NCBI RefSeq assembly: GCF_023898315.1
Contig: NC_064622.1
Span: forward strand, 174,550,178-174,614,177
Direction: 5' to 3'
Origin: Schistocerca nitens
Lineage: Eukaryota; Arthropoda; Insecta; Orthoptera; Acrididae
Length of the DNA stretch: 64,000 bases
Shown: piece after piece, positions 19,231 to 29,809 of the stretch
How positions within the stretch are numbered: the first letter of the stretch is position 1
Layout of the letters: each line of letters starts with the position of its first letter
Notes under the pieces: model-generated
Told to the model about the DNA's origin: nothing
Database searches by the model: none
What the model saw: only the letters and a program-made list of their open reading frames with translations
Position numbers and translations under genes: made by a program

Positions 19231-19781
19231 GCTCGTGAAGCTTCTGCAGACAGTGCAATAGGTTGCAGTGTCTATACTCTGTCCTCTCTCTCAAAAAACA
19301 CCTATTTGGACAACAGCGTCCATCCTCGTAAAACGGTGTCTAGGGCGTCCGCTAACCGACGATTCGTGACATCAAACGGTGAGCCGCGAGCGACGTCTTA
19401 GGTGCCTGTTCTACGGCCGTTGATCTCGCCCGTCCCCACTCTATTCAACCGCTGGGGTGGCGCAACTATTGTACAGGCCGGCGCATTTCAGGGGATCTGT
19501 CAGCTTTCTCCCCTCGCCGGCTACGCTCAAAGCCGGCAGCTGAACCCTCGACCGTTGTTTCAAGGTGCAAGGTGAAGTGATTGAAAAAAAGTATTTTCGT
19601 CACCCATGTAAATTATTTGCCTTAGATATCAGTACTCAGCATCCAATCAATGATTTGCATAACTAAGTATGTCCGTCGCATATTAAAGGCAATTTGCATA
19701 TGTGCAGAATCAAACATAATAATGGAAAACAGTCTGGTGTGATAGGTCTTACCACCAGGCGTCGGAGGGCCAGAAGACCTG
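19231..19781. other. Unassigned interval
   Basis: No recognisable gene. A moderately GC-rich stretch at 19420-19560 contains GCCGGC repeats. Confidence 0.45.
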
Positions 19782-20030
19782 TCATCTTACAATGCAATCA
19801 ATTACTACTTTATCTGTAGTTGATGCGTAGTGCAAAGGATCTCTTGACCCTCCACGAGCTATGATCAGTTCCGTTCTGCATAAAGAACAGAAAGCTTTAC
19901 GCTTGTGATTTTTTACTGATCCCACCCAAAAATAAGCTTTTTTCCCGATGGCATAGATTTGGGTACATATGTTGAGCCTTCTTGCTTGTTGGTGTCTTTG
20001 AGTAACGCTCGTCGCCACTTTCCCTACCAA
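19782..20030 (-). pseudogene. Possible zinc-finger fragment of a hAT-type transposase
   Basis: The translation contains AYFWVGSVKNHKRKAFCSLC followed by RTELIIARGGSRDPLHYAS. A Cys-x2-Cys pair, then IARGG and a histidine-bearing stretch, resembles the BED-like or C2HC finger at the N-terminus of many hAT-derived proteins. Only about 80 residues are open and no catalytic domain follows. Confidence 0.35.
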
Positions 20031-20102
20031 TAGTTACATATAAACTGAGATCAAACCTAACGTCTACGTGCTACCAAAGGCACAAGACGAAAGTTTCGCA
20101 TC

Positions 20103-20342
20103 GAACGAGGTGGCGCAGTGTTTAGCACACTGGACTCGCATTACGGGGACGACGGCTCAAATCCCTGTCCGGCCATCCAGATTTAGGTTTTCCGTGATTA
20201 CCCTAAATCACTCAAGGTAATGCCGGGATTGTACGTTTGAAAAAGGGCCAGGTCGATTTCCCTTACCATCCTTCCGTAATCCGAGCTTCTCCTCCGTCCC
20301 TAATGACCACGTTGTCGACGGAAAGTTAAACTCGAATCTCAT
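20103..20342 (+). mobile_element. SINE E variant with a different 3' tail
   Basis: The head ATCGAACGAGGTGGCGCAGT and the body TCCGGCCATCCAGATTTAGG match the copy at 15344. The 3' end is different: GACCACGTTGTCGACGGA then GTTAAACTCGAATCTC in place of the CCCAACCC tail. This suggests a subfamily. Confidence 0.78.
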
Positions 20343-21460
20343 ATATTTTCGATTGCTTCCTCAAGCAACCTTCAAGCTTGCAAACATGAAAAAGAAAGAC
20401 TTCAAAAACGAAAGCTGGAAATATCGACAGTTGATTTGGGAACGATAGTCTTTCAATCAAACGGAAATGTTAGCAAAAATAAATAAATAAAAATTTATAT
20501 GAAACGTGAGGGAAGACCTTATCAAACACGTCAAATAAGTGAGAAGTGTAAAATACGAAAAACCCCATAAAACACGGAAGCCCCGTAAAATACGGAAGAG
20601 CTGGCAACCCAAACGAACGCCTTCGTGCTGATTCCAAGGTTGGAGCAGGAAGGAACTTCACTCCTCTCTGCTGATGTCAAGGCTGCAAACGATGGAACTC
20701 CACTGCCTTCAGTGGACAACCTGTCTAATCAGTCGAGTAATTCATCTCTTTGGCACCTTGATCACTACAATACCAAACAAACAATGCTAATAGTAACCTC
20801 AGACCTTTTGCCGGTAACTAAGTTATTAGAATGAAGTACCGTCTGAAAAAAATCTGCAGAAATATTTTCAATCCTTGATCAGGCGTCAACGTGGTGTGCA
20901 TCTGTTCTCACATGTTCAGAAATTTAAAGCTTTGGAACACACACAAAAAAAAAAAACAAGCAAAATGTTATTCTATGACTACAGTGTCCTGCTTCGGGTC
21001 CATAGCGACACTCATGTTTTCTGTCACCTCGCTGGGCGAATTAGCTACGTCCACTTTCGTGCATGACTCGCCTATCGCTAATTCAGTGTGTGCACCTTTA
21101 TGTCGCGGCTCAGTACCCCCACTTAAGTTACAAGCAATGCAATTAGGGTGCAATTTAAGTAGAAGCGCACCTATTCTGCCATTATTTGTGATATATATAA
21201 CATATAACTACTCAGCTGAAACTACCGTTGACGTTTTAGACTATTAGACTATTATGTGACGCTACATGGGCATCATATTCTCGGAGTGAAAAGTGTTTGA
21301 ACCAGTGTCTTCTCAGTGACAATTCTTACCCTCTGTGTGATGCATCAGACTATAAATGCATAAAAGACTCCATGAATAACAAGTATTAGATGTTTTGTTA
21401 GAAATAAGTAAATTTAAGTTTTGAGCAAAGAATGTAATAACAGGTTAATTATATCTTTTC
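20343..21460. other. Unassigned interval with a short tandem motif
   Basis: No recognisable gene. CCCATAAAACACGGAAG at about 20563 is followed by CCCGTAAAATACGGAAG, a two-copy imperfect tandem of 18 bp. The frames at 20625-20834 and 20891-21247 have no domain I can name. Confidence 0.45.
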
Positions 21461-21472
21461 ATGTAATCAAAG

Positions 21473-21672
21473 TCTGCAGCTCGTGGTCGTGCGGTAGCGT
21501 TCTCGCTTCCCGCGCCCGGGTTCCCGGGTTCGATTCCCGGCGGGGTCAGGGATTTTCTCTGCCTCGTGATGACTGGGTGTTGTGTAATGTCCTTAGGTTA
21601 GTTAGGTTTAAGTAGTTGTAGGAGACTGATGACCATAGATGTTAAGTCCCATAGTGCTCAGAGCCATTTTTG
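21473..21672 (+). mobile_element. SINE F: different tRNA head on the SINE A tail
   Basis: The head (GTCGTGCGGTAGCGTTCTCG, B box GGGTTCGATTCCC) differs from families A-E. From GTCCTTAGGTTAGTTAGG onward the body is the SINE A tail. An exact 12-bp duplicate ATGTAATCAAAG lies at 21461-21472 and 21673-21684, so head and tail moved as one unit. Confidence 0.92.
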
Positions 21673-21684
21673 ATGTAATCAAAG

Positions 21685-22138
21685 GTGCGACTGATTAACT
21701 TTTGACGTGCGAGTGGACAAATATTAGTCTCATTTAATTCAAATTGTCTCGTGTTTGAGAGCTCCGCCTATAAGCAGAATTCTGAGTATTTCTTTCGCAT
21801 TCTTTTTTTCGCGCACATCCAACAACAAAAAAGGTTCACGCCCTATTTCAACAGGAAATGCATTTTAGTGAAGTTTCCGTGCATCATCTTAAAAACTAGT
21901 GCCGTATATAAAAGTAGAACAAAAACATAGTGCATCCCTTTCAGTACATATTGTTGCCACTTTACAGACTGAATAGTTTGCGAATTTGGATGAATAAATG
22001 GAATGTAAGACAACGCATGCGTCGTGTTGTTGAAAACTGTCATTTTGAAACCGTGGCTGTGTGCAGAATACAGACTGATTCTTGTACAGAAGAAAACAGC
22101 AACCAGCCACTTTTAGTAATCCTATTTATTCTCGTAAA
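21685..22138. other. Unassigned interval
   Basis: No recognisable gene or element; AT-rich. Confidence 0.4.
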
Positions 22139-22185
22139 TAACACCATTACCGGTTTCGAACCAACAGTTCACATCAAGATACCTA
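22139..22185 (-). ncRNA. Degenerate hammerhead-like motif
   Basis: The minus strand reads CTTGATGTGAAC, a 5-base loop, GTTC, GAAACCGGTA. The stem II hairpin, GAAA, palindromic ACCGGT and cleavage-type TA are all in order. The CUGAUGA core is mutated and no stem I is visible, so activity is unlikely. Confidence 0.35.
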
Positions 22186-22916
22186 TTTGTTTTCGTTTAC
22201 ATTAGTTTTCGCTCTTCAGTCCCCCTTTTGGTGAAAATTCCTTGGGATGGTACTTCCGTCAAAAATCCTGCTTCATTAAATTGCACTACACAAAGAATTT
22301 TCATTACAAATGCGAATAAAAAGTGGAAACTAATGTGAAGAACAACAATTGTGTATCTTAACACGAAGAGCCGTCTAATGGGGAACATGCCGGTAACAGA
22401 GCTATTTATGTGAATAAAGAGCATTATTGAAAGCGGCTGGCCGCTGTTTTCTTCTCGGCAAGAATCGACCTAAATAACGCTTGTGCTCCATACTGTGGTA
22501 CGTGGAAACTTGTCTTGGGGTCTCCACGTGCTCCTGCAGAAACATTAGTCCCAAAGTGATTATGAATAGAGTGAAGCACCTACAGGACCAGCAGAAAAAA
22601 AACGCTAAAGCTTCTCAAGCTTCCTTATAGCGGAACCCTGCATCAAATTTACCGGAATACCTCGGTCACACCCTGTTCTAAACAGTGCTATGACCGGCCC
22701 TGCTGTACGCCTTGGGAATGTGTGTGTGTGTGTGTGCGTGTGTAAGGGGGGGGGGGGGGGGGAAGCAAGTACAACAACCGTGCCCTACGACTGACGCACC
22801 ATCCGAGACCACAGTGCAACTTCAGACTCTCAGCCGTCTTCGCTGTTACTAATTTCTGTTATCAGATTAGAACAATAAGCTGTATACAGTTTGCGAGTGT
22901 ATTTATGTTTTTCCCA
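22186..22916. other. Unassigned interval with a TG and poly(G) tract
   Basis: No recognisable gene. A (TG)n stretch at about 22720-22742 runs into a 17-base G run at 22746-22762. Confidence 0.45.
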
Positions 22917-22978
22917 TTTTTGCTGCAGATCTGATGATGGTCATTAAAGACCGAAACCGGTAATCTGTTAACAAAAAG
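22917..22978 (+). ncRNA. Hammerhead ribozyme-like motif (type I layout), well preserved
   Basis: Stem I is CAGAT (22926-22930) with ATCTG (22963-22967), all five pairs Watson-Crick. The core is CTGATGA (22931-22937). Stem II is GGTC/GACC closing an ATTAAA loop. GAAA follows at 22953-22956. Stem III is the loopless palindrome ACCGGT (22956-22961), then A22962 as the nucleotide 5' of the predicted cut. A loopless stem III implies action as a dimer, as described for minimal hammerheads in Penelope-like elements. One departure: an extra T (22938) between core and stem II. Confidence 0.65.
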
Positions 22979-23144
22979 TTTGTGACCATAGACGTAAATT
23001 AAATGAAACTTATTAAATATACGGGTCTCCGTATTTCGCGACGATGTCGCAGCTTGTGGATATGGATATGTACACATACAGGCGGCGGTAGTATCGCGTA
23101 CACAAAGTATAAAAAGATAATGCATTCACAGAGCTGTCATGATT

Positions 23145-24140
23145 GTGATTCATGTGAAAAGGTTTCCGATGTGGTTACGGTCGCAGAACAGGATTTAACA
23201 GACATTGATCGCGGAATAGTGGTTAGAGCCAGACGCATGGGTTTTTCCATTTCGGAAATCGTTAGTAAATCAATATTCCGAGATCCACAGTGTCAAGAGT
23301 GTGACGAGAACAGCACCACGGACAAAACAGTGGTCGACAGCCTTTGCTTAACGACCGAGGACAGCGGCCTTTGTGTAGAGTTGTCAGTGCTAACAGACAA
23401 GCAGCACTGCCTGAAGCAACAGCAGAAATGTGTGACTTAAGACGAACGTATCCTATAGAATAGTGAGGTGAAATTTGACGAAAATGGACTATGGCAGCGG
23501 GCGACCGACGCGAGTGTCTTTCCTAACAGCACGACATCGCCTTGAGTGCCTCATCTGGGCTCATGACCATATCGATTGGACCTAGACGACTGGAAAACCG
23601 TGATCTGGTCGGATGAGTCCCGATTTCAGTTGGTAAGAGCTGACGGTAGGTTTCAAATGTGGCGCATATCCCACGAAGCCTCGGATCCAAATTGTCAACA
23701 CGACACTCTGCAATCTGATGGGTCATAATGGTATGGGTTGTAATGGACTGAATCTTCCGCTCCAACTGGATCGGTCATTGACTCTAAATGGTTATATTCG
23801 GCTACTTGAAGACCATTTGCAGCCACTCTTGAGGTTCATGTTCCCAAAGAACGACGGAATTTTTATGGGTGGCAAAGCGCCATGTCGCTGGGCCACTGTC
23901 GTTCGTGATTGGTTTGACGGACTTTCTGGACGATTCGAGCGAACGATTTGGCCATCCAGAGAGCCCAACATGAATTCCAGAGAACAAAACCGAGAGGACA
24001 GTTCGTGCACAAAATCCTGCACGGCTATAAGACAGCATGGCTCAATAATTCTGCAGGAGACTTCCAACGATTTGTTGACTCCATGTCACGTCGACTTACT
24101 GCACTGCGCCGGGCTGAAGGAGGTCTGATACGATGCTAGG
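23145..24140 (+). pseudogene. Tc1-like transposase, heavily decayed
   Basis: The N-terminal helix-turn-helix is recognisable as DLTDIDRGIVVRARRMGFSI (about 23195-23260), then frames shift. The first catalytic region reads WKTVIWSDESRFQLVRADGR (about 23590-23650). The second aspartate region (FPKNDGIFMGG) and third region (WPSREPNMNSREQNRED) are eroded; the catalytic glutamate of the IEH box is not conserved. The C-terminus FVDSMSRRLTALRRAEGG near 24070-24125 is typical. Several frameshifts and stops. No terminal repeats were found. Confidence 0.72.
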
Positions 24141-24164
24141 AGGTACCCCATTACTGTTGTTTCT

Positions 24165-24639
24165 TCAGTGTATGTTGATTGGAAACCCGTGTCGTCGTGT
24201 CAGCTGAGTGTAACACCGCGCTGTGTTCCGGTTTGCGCCGGACAGCCGGCGAGCAGCAACCAGTGGGCTGGACTGCACGGCGGCGTGCATGCTCATTTGT
24301 TTGCACAGCCTTTTATCGTGCGGAATACGCAGCGCGCACGCGTCCCGCGAGTGTTCACGCATAATGCGGCGGCACTCCCCGCCCGGCACGTCGATCCAGG
24401 TCACTGTCCAGTGGGACCTCTGCACACTCAGGGAGTCGGTCCCGAAATGTGCATTCCTGCACAGTGTACGAGCCGCAAATGCCGACGAGCTAGTGTTACA
24501 AATCGGTTTTGATAACTTGGCCAGTTTACCGATGAGGTGCTTGCTGGACTGTGGTAGTTTGATCCTTAATAATTACTTTTGAACACATTATCAGAAAACT
24601 GTCTTGAGTAGCTAAATCGACAGCCAACGCGTAATGGAA
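24165..24639. other. Moderately GC-rich unassigned interval
   Basis: CpG-rich from about 24180 to 24480, with overlapping frames on both strands and no domain I recognise. The 24223-24582 frame ends with a CLLDCGS stretch that only faintly recalls a retroviral-type protease active site. I do not call it. Confidence 0.4.
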
Positions 24640-24659
24640 AAATTTTAGATCTGGTAGCC

Positions 24660-24938
24660 ACGAACAGACGAGACCTCATCGACGGTGTCAGTGTTGAGAC
24701 AGGGATTAGTGATCATGATGTCGTCATTACGACTATGGTTACGAAAGTTAAAAAGTCGGTCAAAAAGGCTACGAGAGTATTCTTACTAGAAAGAGCAGAT
24801 AAGCAGTTGTTAGCATCCCAGTTAGTAAATGAATGGACTTCATTTACTTCCGGTACGATGGACGTGGAAGAATTATTGGCAAATTTTAAACACATTGTAA
24901 ATCACGCATTGGACAAGAATGTGCCGAAAAAGTGGTGA
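24660..24938 (+). pseudogene. LINE endonuclease domain, C-terminal end
   Basis: In the frame containing 24735 the protein reads LDLVATNRRDLIDGV, then TGISDHDVVITTMVTKV. The SDHD stretch is the conserved C-terminal motif of APE-type endonucleases, which nick target DNA to prime reverse transcription. It ends VPKKW at the deletion junction. Confidence 0.65.
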
Positions 24939-26011
24939 TGCCTGTATATAAGAAGGGTAGAAGGACTGATCCTCAAAATTACAGACCAATATCCTTAACA
25001 TCGTTTTTTTGCAGGATTCTCGAACATATTCTCAGTTCGAATATAATGAATTTCCTTGAGACAGAGAAGTTGCTGTCCGTACATCAGCACGGCTTTAGAA
25101 AGCATCGCTCCTGCGAAGCGCAACTCGCCCTTTTTTCACATGATATCTTGCGAACCATGGATGAAGGGTATCAGACGGATGCCATATTCCTTGACTTCCG
25201 GAAAACGTTTGACTCGGTGCCCCACTGCAGACTCCTAACTAAGGTACGAGCATATGGGATTAGTTCCCAAATATGTGAGTGGCTCGAAGACTTCTTAAGT
25301 AATAGAACCCAGTACGTTGTCATCGATGGTGAGTGTTCATCGGAGGTGAGGGTAACATCTGGAGTGCCCCAGGGAAGTGTGGTAGGTCCGCTGTTGTTTT
25401 CTATCTACATAAATGATCTTTTGGATAGGGTGGATAGGAATGTGCGGCTGTTTGCTGATGATGCTGTGGTGTACGGGAAGGTGTCGTCGTTGAGTGACTG
25501 TAGTAGCACACAAAATGACTTGGACAGGATTTGTGATTGGTGTAAAGAATGGCTGCTAACTCTAAAAATAGATAAATGTAAATTAATGCAGATGAATAGG
25601 AAAAAGAATCCCGTAATGTTTGAATACCCCATTAGTAGTGTAGCGCTTGACACAGTCACGTCGATTAAATATTTGGGCGTAACATTGCAGAGCGATATGA
25701 AGTGGGACAAGCATGTAATGGCAGTTGTGGGGAAGGCGGATAATCGTCTTCGGTTCATTGGTAGAATTTTGGGAAGATGTGGTTCATCTGTAAAGGAGAC
25801 CGCTTATAAAACACTAATACGACCTATTCTTGAGTACTGCTCGAGCGTTTGGGATTCCTATCAGGCCGGACTCAGGGAGGACATAGAAGCAATTCAGAGG
25901 CGGGCTGGTAGATTTGTTATTGGTAGGTTTGATCATCACGCGAGTGTTACGGAAATGTTTCAGGAACTCGGGTGGGAGCCTCTGGAGAAAATCGCTACTG
26001 AGGAAATTTAG
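24932..26011 (+). pseudogene. LINE reverse transcriptase, 359-codon open remnant
   Basis: Open from VMPVYKKGRRTDPQNYRPIS through motif A (FLDFRKTFDSVPHCRLLTK; the usual Ala of KAFD is Thr), motif B (SGVPQGSVVGPLLFSIYIND), motif C (VRLFADDAVVYGK) and thumb motifs (YLGVTLQSDMKWDKHV; YKTLIRPILEYCSSVWD). The catalytic aspartates are present. The frame stops at 26009-26011 after GWEPLEKIATEEI, where the family continues. This is the best preserved RT in the window, but it lacks its N-terminal part. Confidence 0.9.
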
Positions 26012-26272
26012 AGAACCAGCATTTTAGGCTGGCTGCAGTACTATTTTACTGCCGCCAACTTAACATTTCGCGGAAAGACCACAAACATAAGATAAGAGAA
26101 ATTGGGGCTCGTACAGAAGCATATAGGCAGTCATTTTTCCCTTGTTCTGCTTGGGAGTGGAACAGGGAGAGAAGATGCTAGTTGTGGTACGAGGTACCCT
26201 CCACCACGCACCGTATGGTGGATTGCGGAGTATGTATGTAGATGTAGATGTAGATGTAGATGTAGATGTAGA

Positions 26273-26771
26273 TGATGACGACAAACGGACCGTGCCTTCG
26301 ACTGTCAGCGTTGAGTGTGCTGGGTTTAACGTGCTACTGAACGCTCAGAAACGATGCGACTTGTACCTCATCGTGGTATGCGCGATGCCAGCGCTCTCCA
26401 GCAGCAGTTAGTTGTCTGCTTTATCTCGCTCACATATCACAAGTTTGTTTTCGTAATGGACGAGCGTAAAATTAAAACGCCCGTATAGTCCCTTGTCCCT
26501 CAGACATGTCTGAAGTACACTTAAACAAAAACTTCAGTATCCGTGAACATTTTATAAGGCAAAAATGGAAATACTAAGCCCATTGAATAAGGACATCGAC
26601 TTATAAAAGTTCCGTTACAGGCAGTGCGATAGAAATTCATAATAGTTCCCCACACAAGTTGAAAATTATATCGTTATTCTCACTTTTTAGCAAAAGCTAA
26701 CGTCATTCTCACTTGAAGACTGTTCCTATTCAGTAGCAGAATCTTTACAACATGTGAAATACAACTCTTAA
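26273..26771. other. Unassigned interval
   Basis: No recognisable feature after the LINE tail. Confidence 0.4.
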
Positions 26772-26915
26772 GCCGCACGGGATAGCCACATGGTCTATAT
26801 CGCCTTGTCATGTTTCCCACGACTCACCACGTCGGAGGTTCGAGTCCTCCCTCGGACATGGGTGTGTGTGTTGTCCTTATCGTAAGTTAGTTTAAGTTAG
26901 ATTAAGTAGTTTCAG
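26772..26915 (+). mobile_element. SINE C, 3' truncated
   Basis: Head GCCGCACGGGATAGCCAC, B box GGAGGTTCGAGTCCTCC and body up to TTAAGTTAGATTAAGTAGT. The rest of the tail is missing and the sequence changes to SINE G at about 26916. Confidence 0.78.
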
Positions 26916-27002
26916 TTCGTCGTTGATCCACTAACTCAGTTTTTTTATTACAGATGGCAGCCAATCCTCTGACTGAACACGCTGAGCTAACGTGCCGGCT
27001 GC
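26916..27002 (-). mobile_element. SINE G, 5' fragment
   Basis: On the minus strand it reads GCCGGCACGTTAGCTCAGC, then a tRNA-like stretch, AATAAAAAAACTGAGTTAG and GGATCAACGACGAACTGAA. This is a tRNA-headed unit unlike the other SINEs here. The body beyond is missing at the junction with SINE C. Confidence 0.6.
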
Positions 27003-27262
27003 GTTTTTGATCGATCCTCAATGTGCGTTGTGTTGAAAGGGCATAAGTTCATAATATGCAAGTTACAATAATTTTTAACCACCAAAAAGTCGTTCCCTCT
27101 CATTTTGTGACAACAATTTGCAGAATAAGAATTTACTAAGGGTTTCCAAATTCTCAATTCGCTGGTGCTTGGCCGGCCGCTGTGACCGAGCGGTTCTGGG
27201 CGCTTCAGTCTGGAACCGCGAGACCGCTACGGCCGCAGGTTCGAATCCTGCCTCGGGCGTGG

Positions 27263-29735
27263 ACATAATGGTGTTATCCACCGTCAGGGACGGGAACCGG
27301 ATGACTGGCACATGGCAGGGTTCTGTCGAGGCCCTCCTTCGGGTCCTGTTGTCGGACGATGAAGAGGAAGATGACACAGGGGACAGAAGAGAGTAGGAAG
27401 AGAAGACCTAAGGGCATATGAGAACAAGATCAGGATCCACCCCTTCTCTGAAGAGGAAGTAGCTGCCCAGATCAAGGCCCTCAAGAGGGTAAAGGCTGCT
27501 GGCCCAGACGGCATTACTGCGGAGGTGGTGCAATTCCTCGCCCCCCCCCCCCCCCCAGCTGGTGGCACCTCTCACAAAGTTGTACAACGAGTGCCTAAGA
27601 CTCGGGAAATTCCCAGCAACCTGGAAAAAAGGAAACATAGTCATAATCGAAAAGGGTCCGGAAAAAGATCCCACGGAAATCAAATCATTTAGACCCATTT
27701 GTCTATTGGACCTTCCGGGCAAACTTTTTGAGAGGCTGCTAGCAGACAGACTGACAGCATACCGTGCACTGTGCGGGATGAGCGACAGACAATTCGGCTT
27801 TCGGTCGGGACGGTCTGCATCTGACGCAATCGCCCTGATCGCTGAGGTCTGCGACTCAGCCCCGCACGAGTATGTCGTCGGCATCATGGTGGATATCAGT
27901 GGCGCCTTCGCAACCTGTGGTGGCCCTCACTCTTCTCCTGCTTGCAGGAGAAGGAGCGCCCAGGGCTGCTATATGGCTGTCTGAGGAGCTATTGTGCAGA
28001 CGGGGAGGTCTGGCTATCGGCCCCTAGCGGCAAAGTCAGTAAGATAGTAACCAAAGGATGTCCTCAGGGCTCTGCCCAAGGACCTCTCTTTTGGGACATC
28101 AACATGGAGCCGCTGCTGGAAGATCTGAAGAGTAGTGACGATGTGCTAGAGGTCATAGCATACGCTGACGACCTCCTGCTGCTGGTCGGCGGCCGCAGAC
28201 GCGAGGACCTAGAGCCCAAAGTAGAGAGAGCCATGACTATACTGACAACATGGTGCCACAAGGCTAAAATGACTATCGCGCGTAGTAAATCAACATATCT
28301 CTTACTCAAAGGCCAATTTGTCAGGAATCCTACAGTGAGAATCAATGGCTCACCAGTTGTTCGGCGCCGTGAGGCCCGATATCTAGGTGTAGTCAACGAC
28401 GAGAGGTGGAACTTCACGTCACATACTGATACCGTATCTCAAAGATCTTTAGTAATGCTAAATAACCTCATTGGGATAGGCCACAAACGCTTTCATCTTC
28501 CACCCAATCTAATAAAACTGTACCACAACAGTATTATAACATCAATAGTAGGATACGGATCAGGGGTCTGGTCATACAGACTCTCGAGGGTCATGCCTGC
28601 AATGGCCCTAAAAAGGGTGCAGCGTAATATGCTCCTCCGTTCAGCAGGAGCGTACAGAACAACACTTGGAGGGGCGCTTCTACTGCTAATGGGGATCTGT
28701 CCACTGGACATTAAAATCCGAGAGCAAGCCGCCTGGTACTGGGTGAAGAAGGAGAAAGGGGATAAGATAATGGAGATACTGGGGGTTTATACTGGGGATA
28801 AAACTGCAATTAAAAAGAGAGGGACAGTGGAACAACGATGATACGGGACGCAGAACTTATGAGCTGTTACCGGACCTAGAGGAACGAGTAAAGCTAACGT
28901 ACTTCATGCCTACGAGAGGAATGCTGCACTTTCTTACTGGACATGGACCTTACCCGAAATATCTATGTCAGTTTTGGAAGCAGGCTAATCTCGCGTGTGA
29001 CTGTGGCGCTGTGCAAGGGACGCCAGAACATGTAGTGTATGAGTGCCCCCTCTTCGATGACGTAGCAAACGAACTAAGACAACAACTTCCGAATAACGAC
29101 ACGTACCATCTGCTAAGGCAAGAAGACACCTTCAATGTTTTAAACAAATTGACAGATGAGATTTCGAAAAAAGTCCTTAGGAAATTTCTAAGGGACAACC
29201 AGTAAAAATAACACCAACTTAGACCCAGTGCACCTTTCCTGTTCCGCCGGGCCTGGACTTGGCCAGCCGCTTCACGGCTGGGATCAGCCTTGCTCTGGAC
29301 GAGGAGGGGGGGGGGGGGGGGGGAAGGTGTACATCATAACCGGATAGGACACGCACCAACTGTGACACTAGATTTAAAATTAGGTTTGCATGTAGCAAGA
29401 TAGGATAAGGTTTTCTAGGATAGACTGCAGCGACACCAACTTACCGGCCAGCCCGGTGCCAGGGGCACGCCCACTGGGATTAGCTCAGTGGGCCAGGCCA
29501 ACATCCATCAGGTTTATAGATCACTGGCACACCTGTAACGCTGTAGGTAGCATAAGTTTTGTAGATTAAGTAGATATTGGGTACCCTGTAGAGGTAAGAT
29601 CAAAATCTAAGATTTACCTGTAGTGTGGAAAAATAGCTGCAATACTGTGTATAAAATTAGGACCCACTAACGTACTCAAGTAGTGGGTTAATATGTATAA
29701 TACAATAATTTGAATAAAGATTTTTAAAAAAAAGT
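27263..29735 (+). mobile_element. R1-like LINE, 5' truncated
   Basis: It carries reverse transcriptase and the C-terminal zinc-knuckle region and ends with a short A-rich tail (TTTTTAAAAAAAA). R1-like elements include 28S-specific and dispersed members. This copy sits in a SINE, not in rDNA. The 3'UTR (29206-29735) holds an 18-base G run at 29306-29323. Confidence 0.85.
27440..29205 (+). pseudogene. R1-like LINE reverse transcriptase and zinc-knuckle domain, frameshifted
   Basis: The frame begins near FSEEEVAAQIKALKRVKAAG and meets a 16-base C run at 27541-27556 (poly-proline). It then continues as VAPLTKLYNECLRLGKFPAT and IKSFRPICLLDLPGKLFERL. Motif A begins VGIMVDISGAF, where a frameshift near 27910 moves to the next frame. 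Motif B is TKGCPQGSAQGPLFWDINME, motif C is IAYADDLLLLVGG, and YLGVVNDERWNFTSH follows. After another break, the 28906-29205 frame carries the Cys-His knuckle ACDCGAVQGTPEHVVYECPL. Catalytic YADD is intact. Confidence 0.88.
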
Positions 29736-29809
29736 CTAGGGGACTGATGACCTCAGATGTTAACTCCCATAGTGCATAGAACCATTTGAACCATTTTTCG
29801 CTGGTGCTT

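Larger units (their letters stand above)
24640..26272 (+). mobile_element. CR1/Jockey-like LINE with (GATGTA)n end, internally deleted
   Basis: It contains the end of an endonuclease domain, then directly the reverse transcriptase and a 3'UTR ending in GATGTAGATGTAGATGTA (about 26240-26270). The same family recurs at 31545-34265. Between endonuclease and RT about 200 expected residues are missing, and the two frames overlap at 24932-24938. Confidence 0.85.
27171..29796 (+). mobile_element. SINE A split by an R1-like LINE
   Basis: The head (27171-27262) ends in CCTCGGGCGTGGA. The tail resumes at about 29736 with GTCTAGGGGACTGATGACC and ends at 29796. An exact 13-bp duplicate TTCGCTGGTGCTT lies at 27158-27170 and 29797-29809, which proves that the two pieces are one insertion. 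About 50 bp of SINE body is lost at the LINE junction, so the LINE caused a target deletion there. Confidence 0.92.

Noticed and set aside
23718-24512. Overlapping frames on both strands up to 136 residues
   Set aside because: Those before 24140 are out-of-frame readings of the decayed Tc1-like transposase; those after it lie in GC-rich DNA with few stops and show no domain.
24223-24582. A retroviral-type protease because of CLLDCGS
   Set aside because: The active site would need DSG or DTG in context; no flanking gag-pol motifs.
26060-26284. Minus-strand frame with repeated Ser-Thr
   Set aside because: Translation of the (GATGTA)n tail of a LINE.
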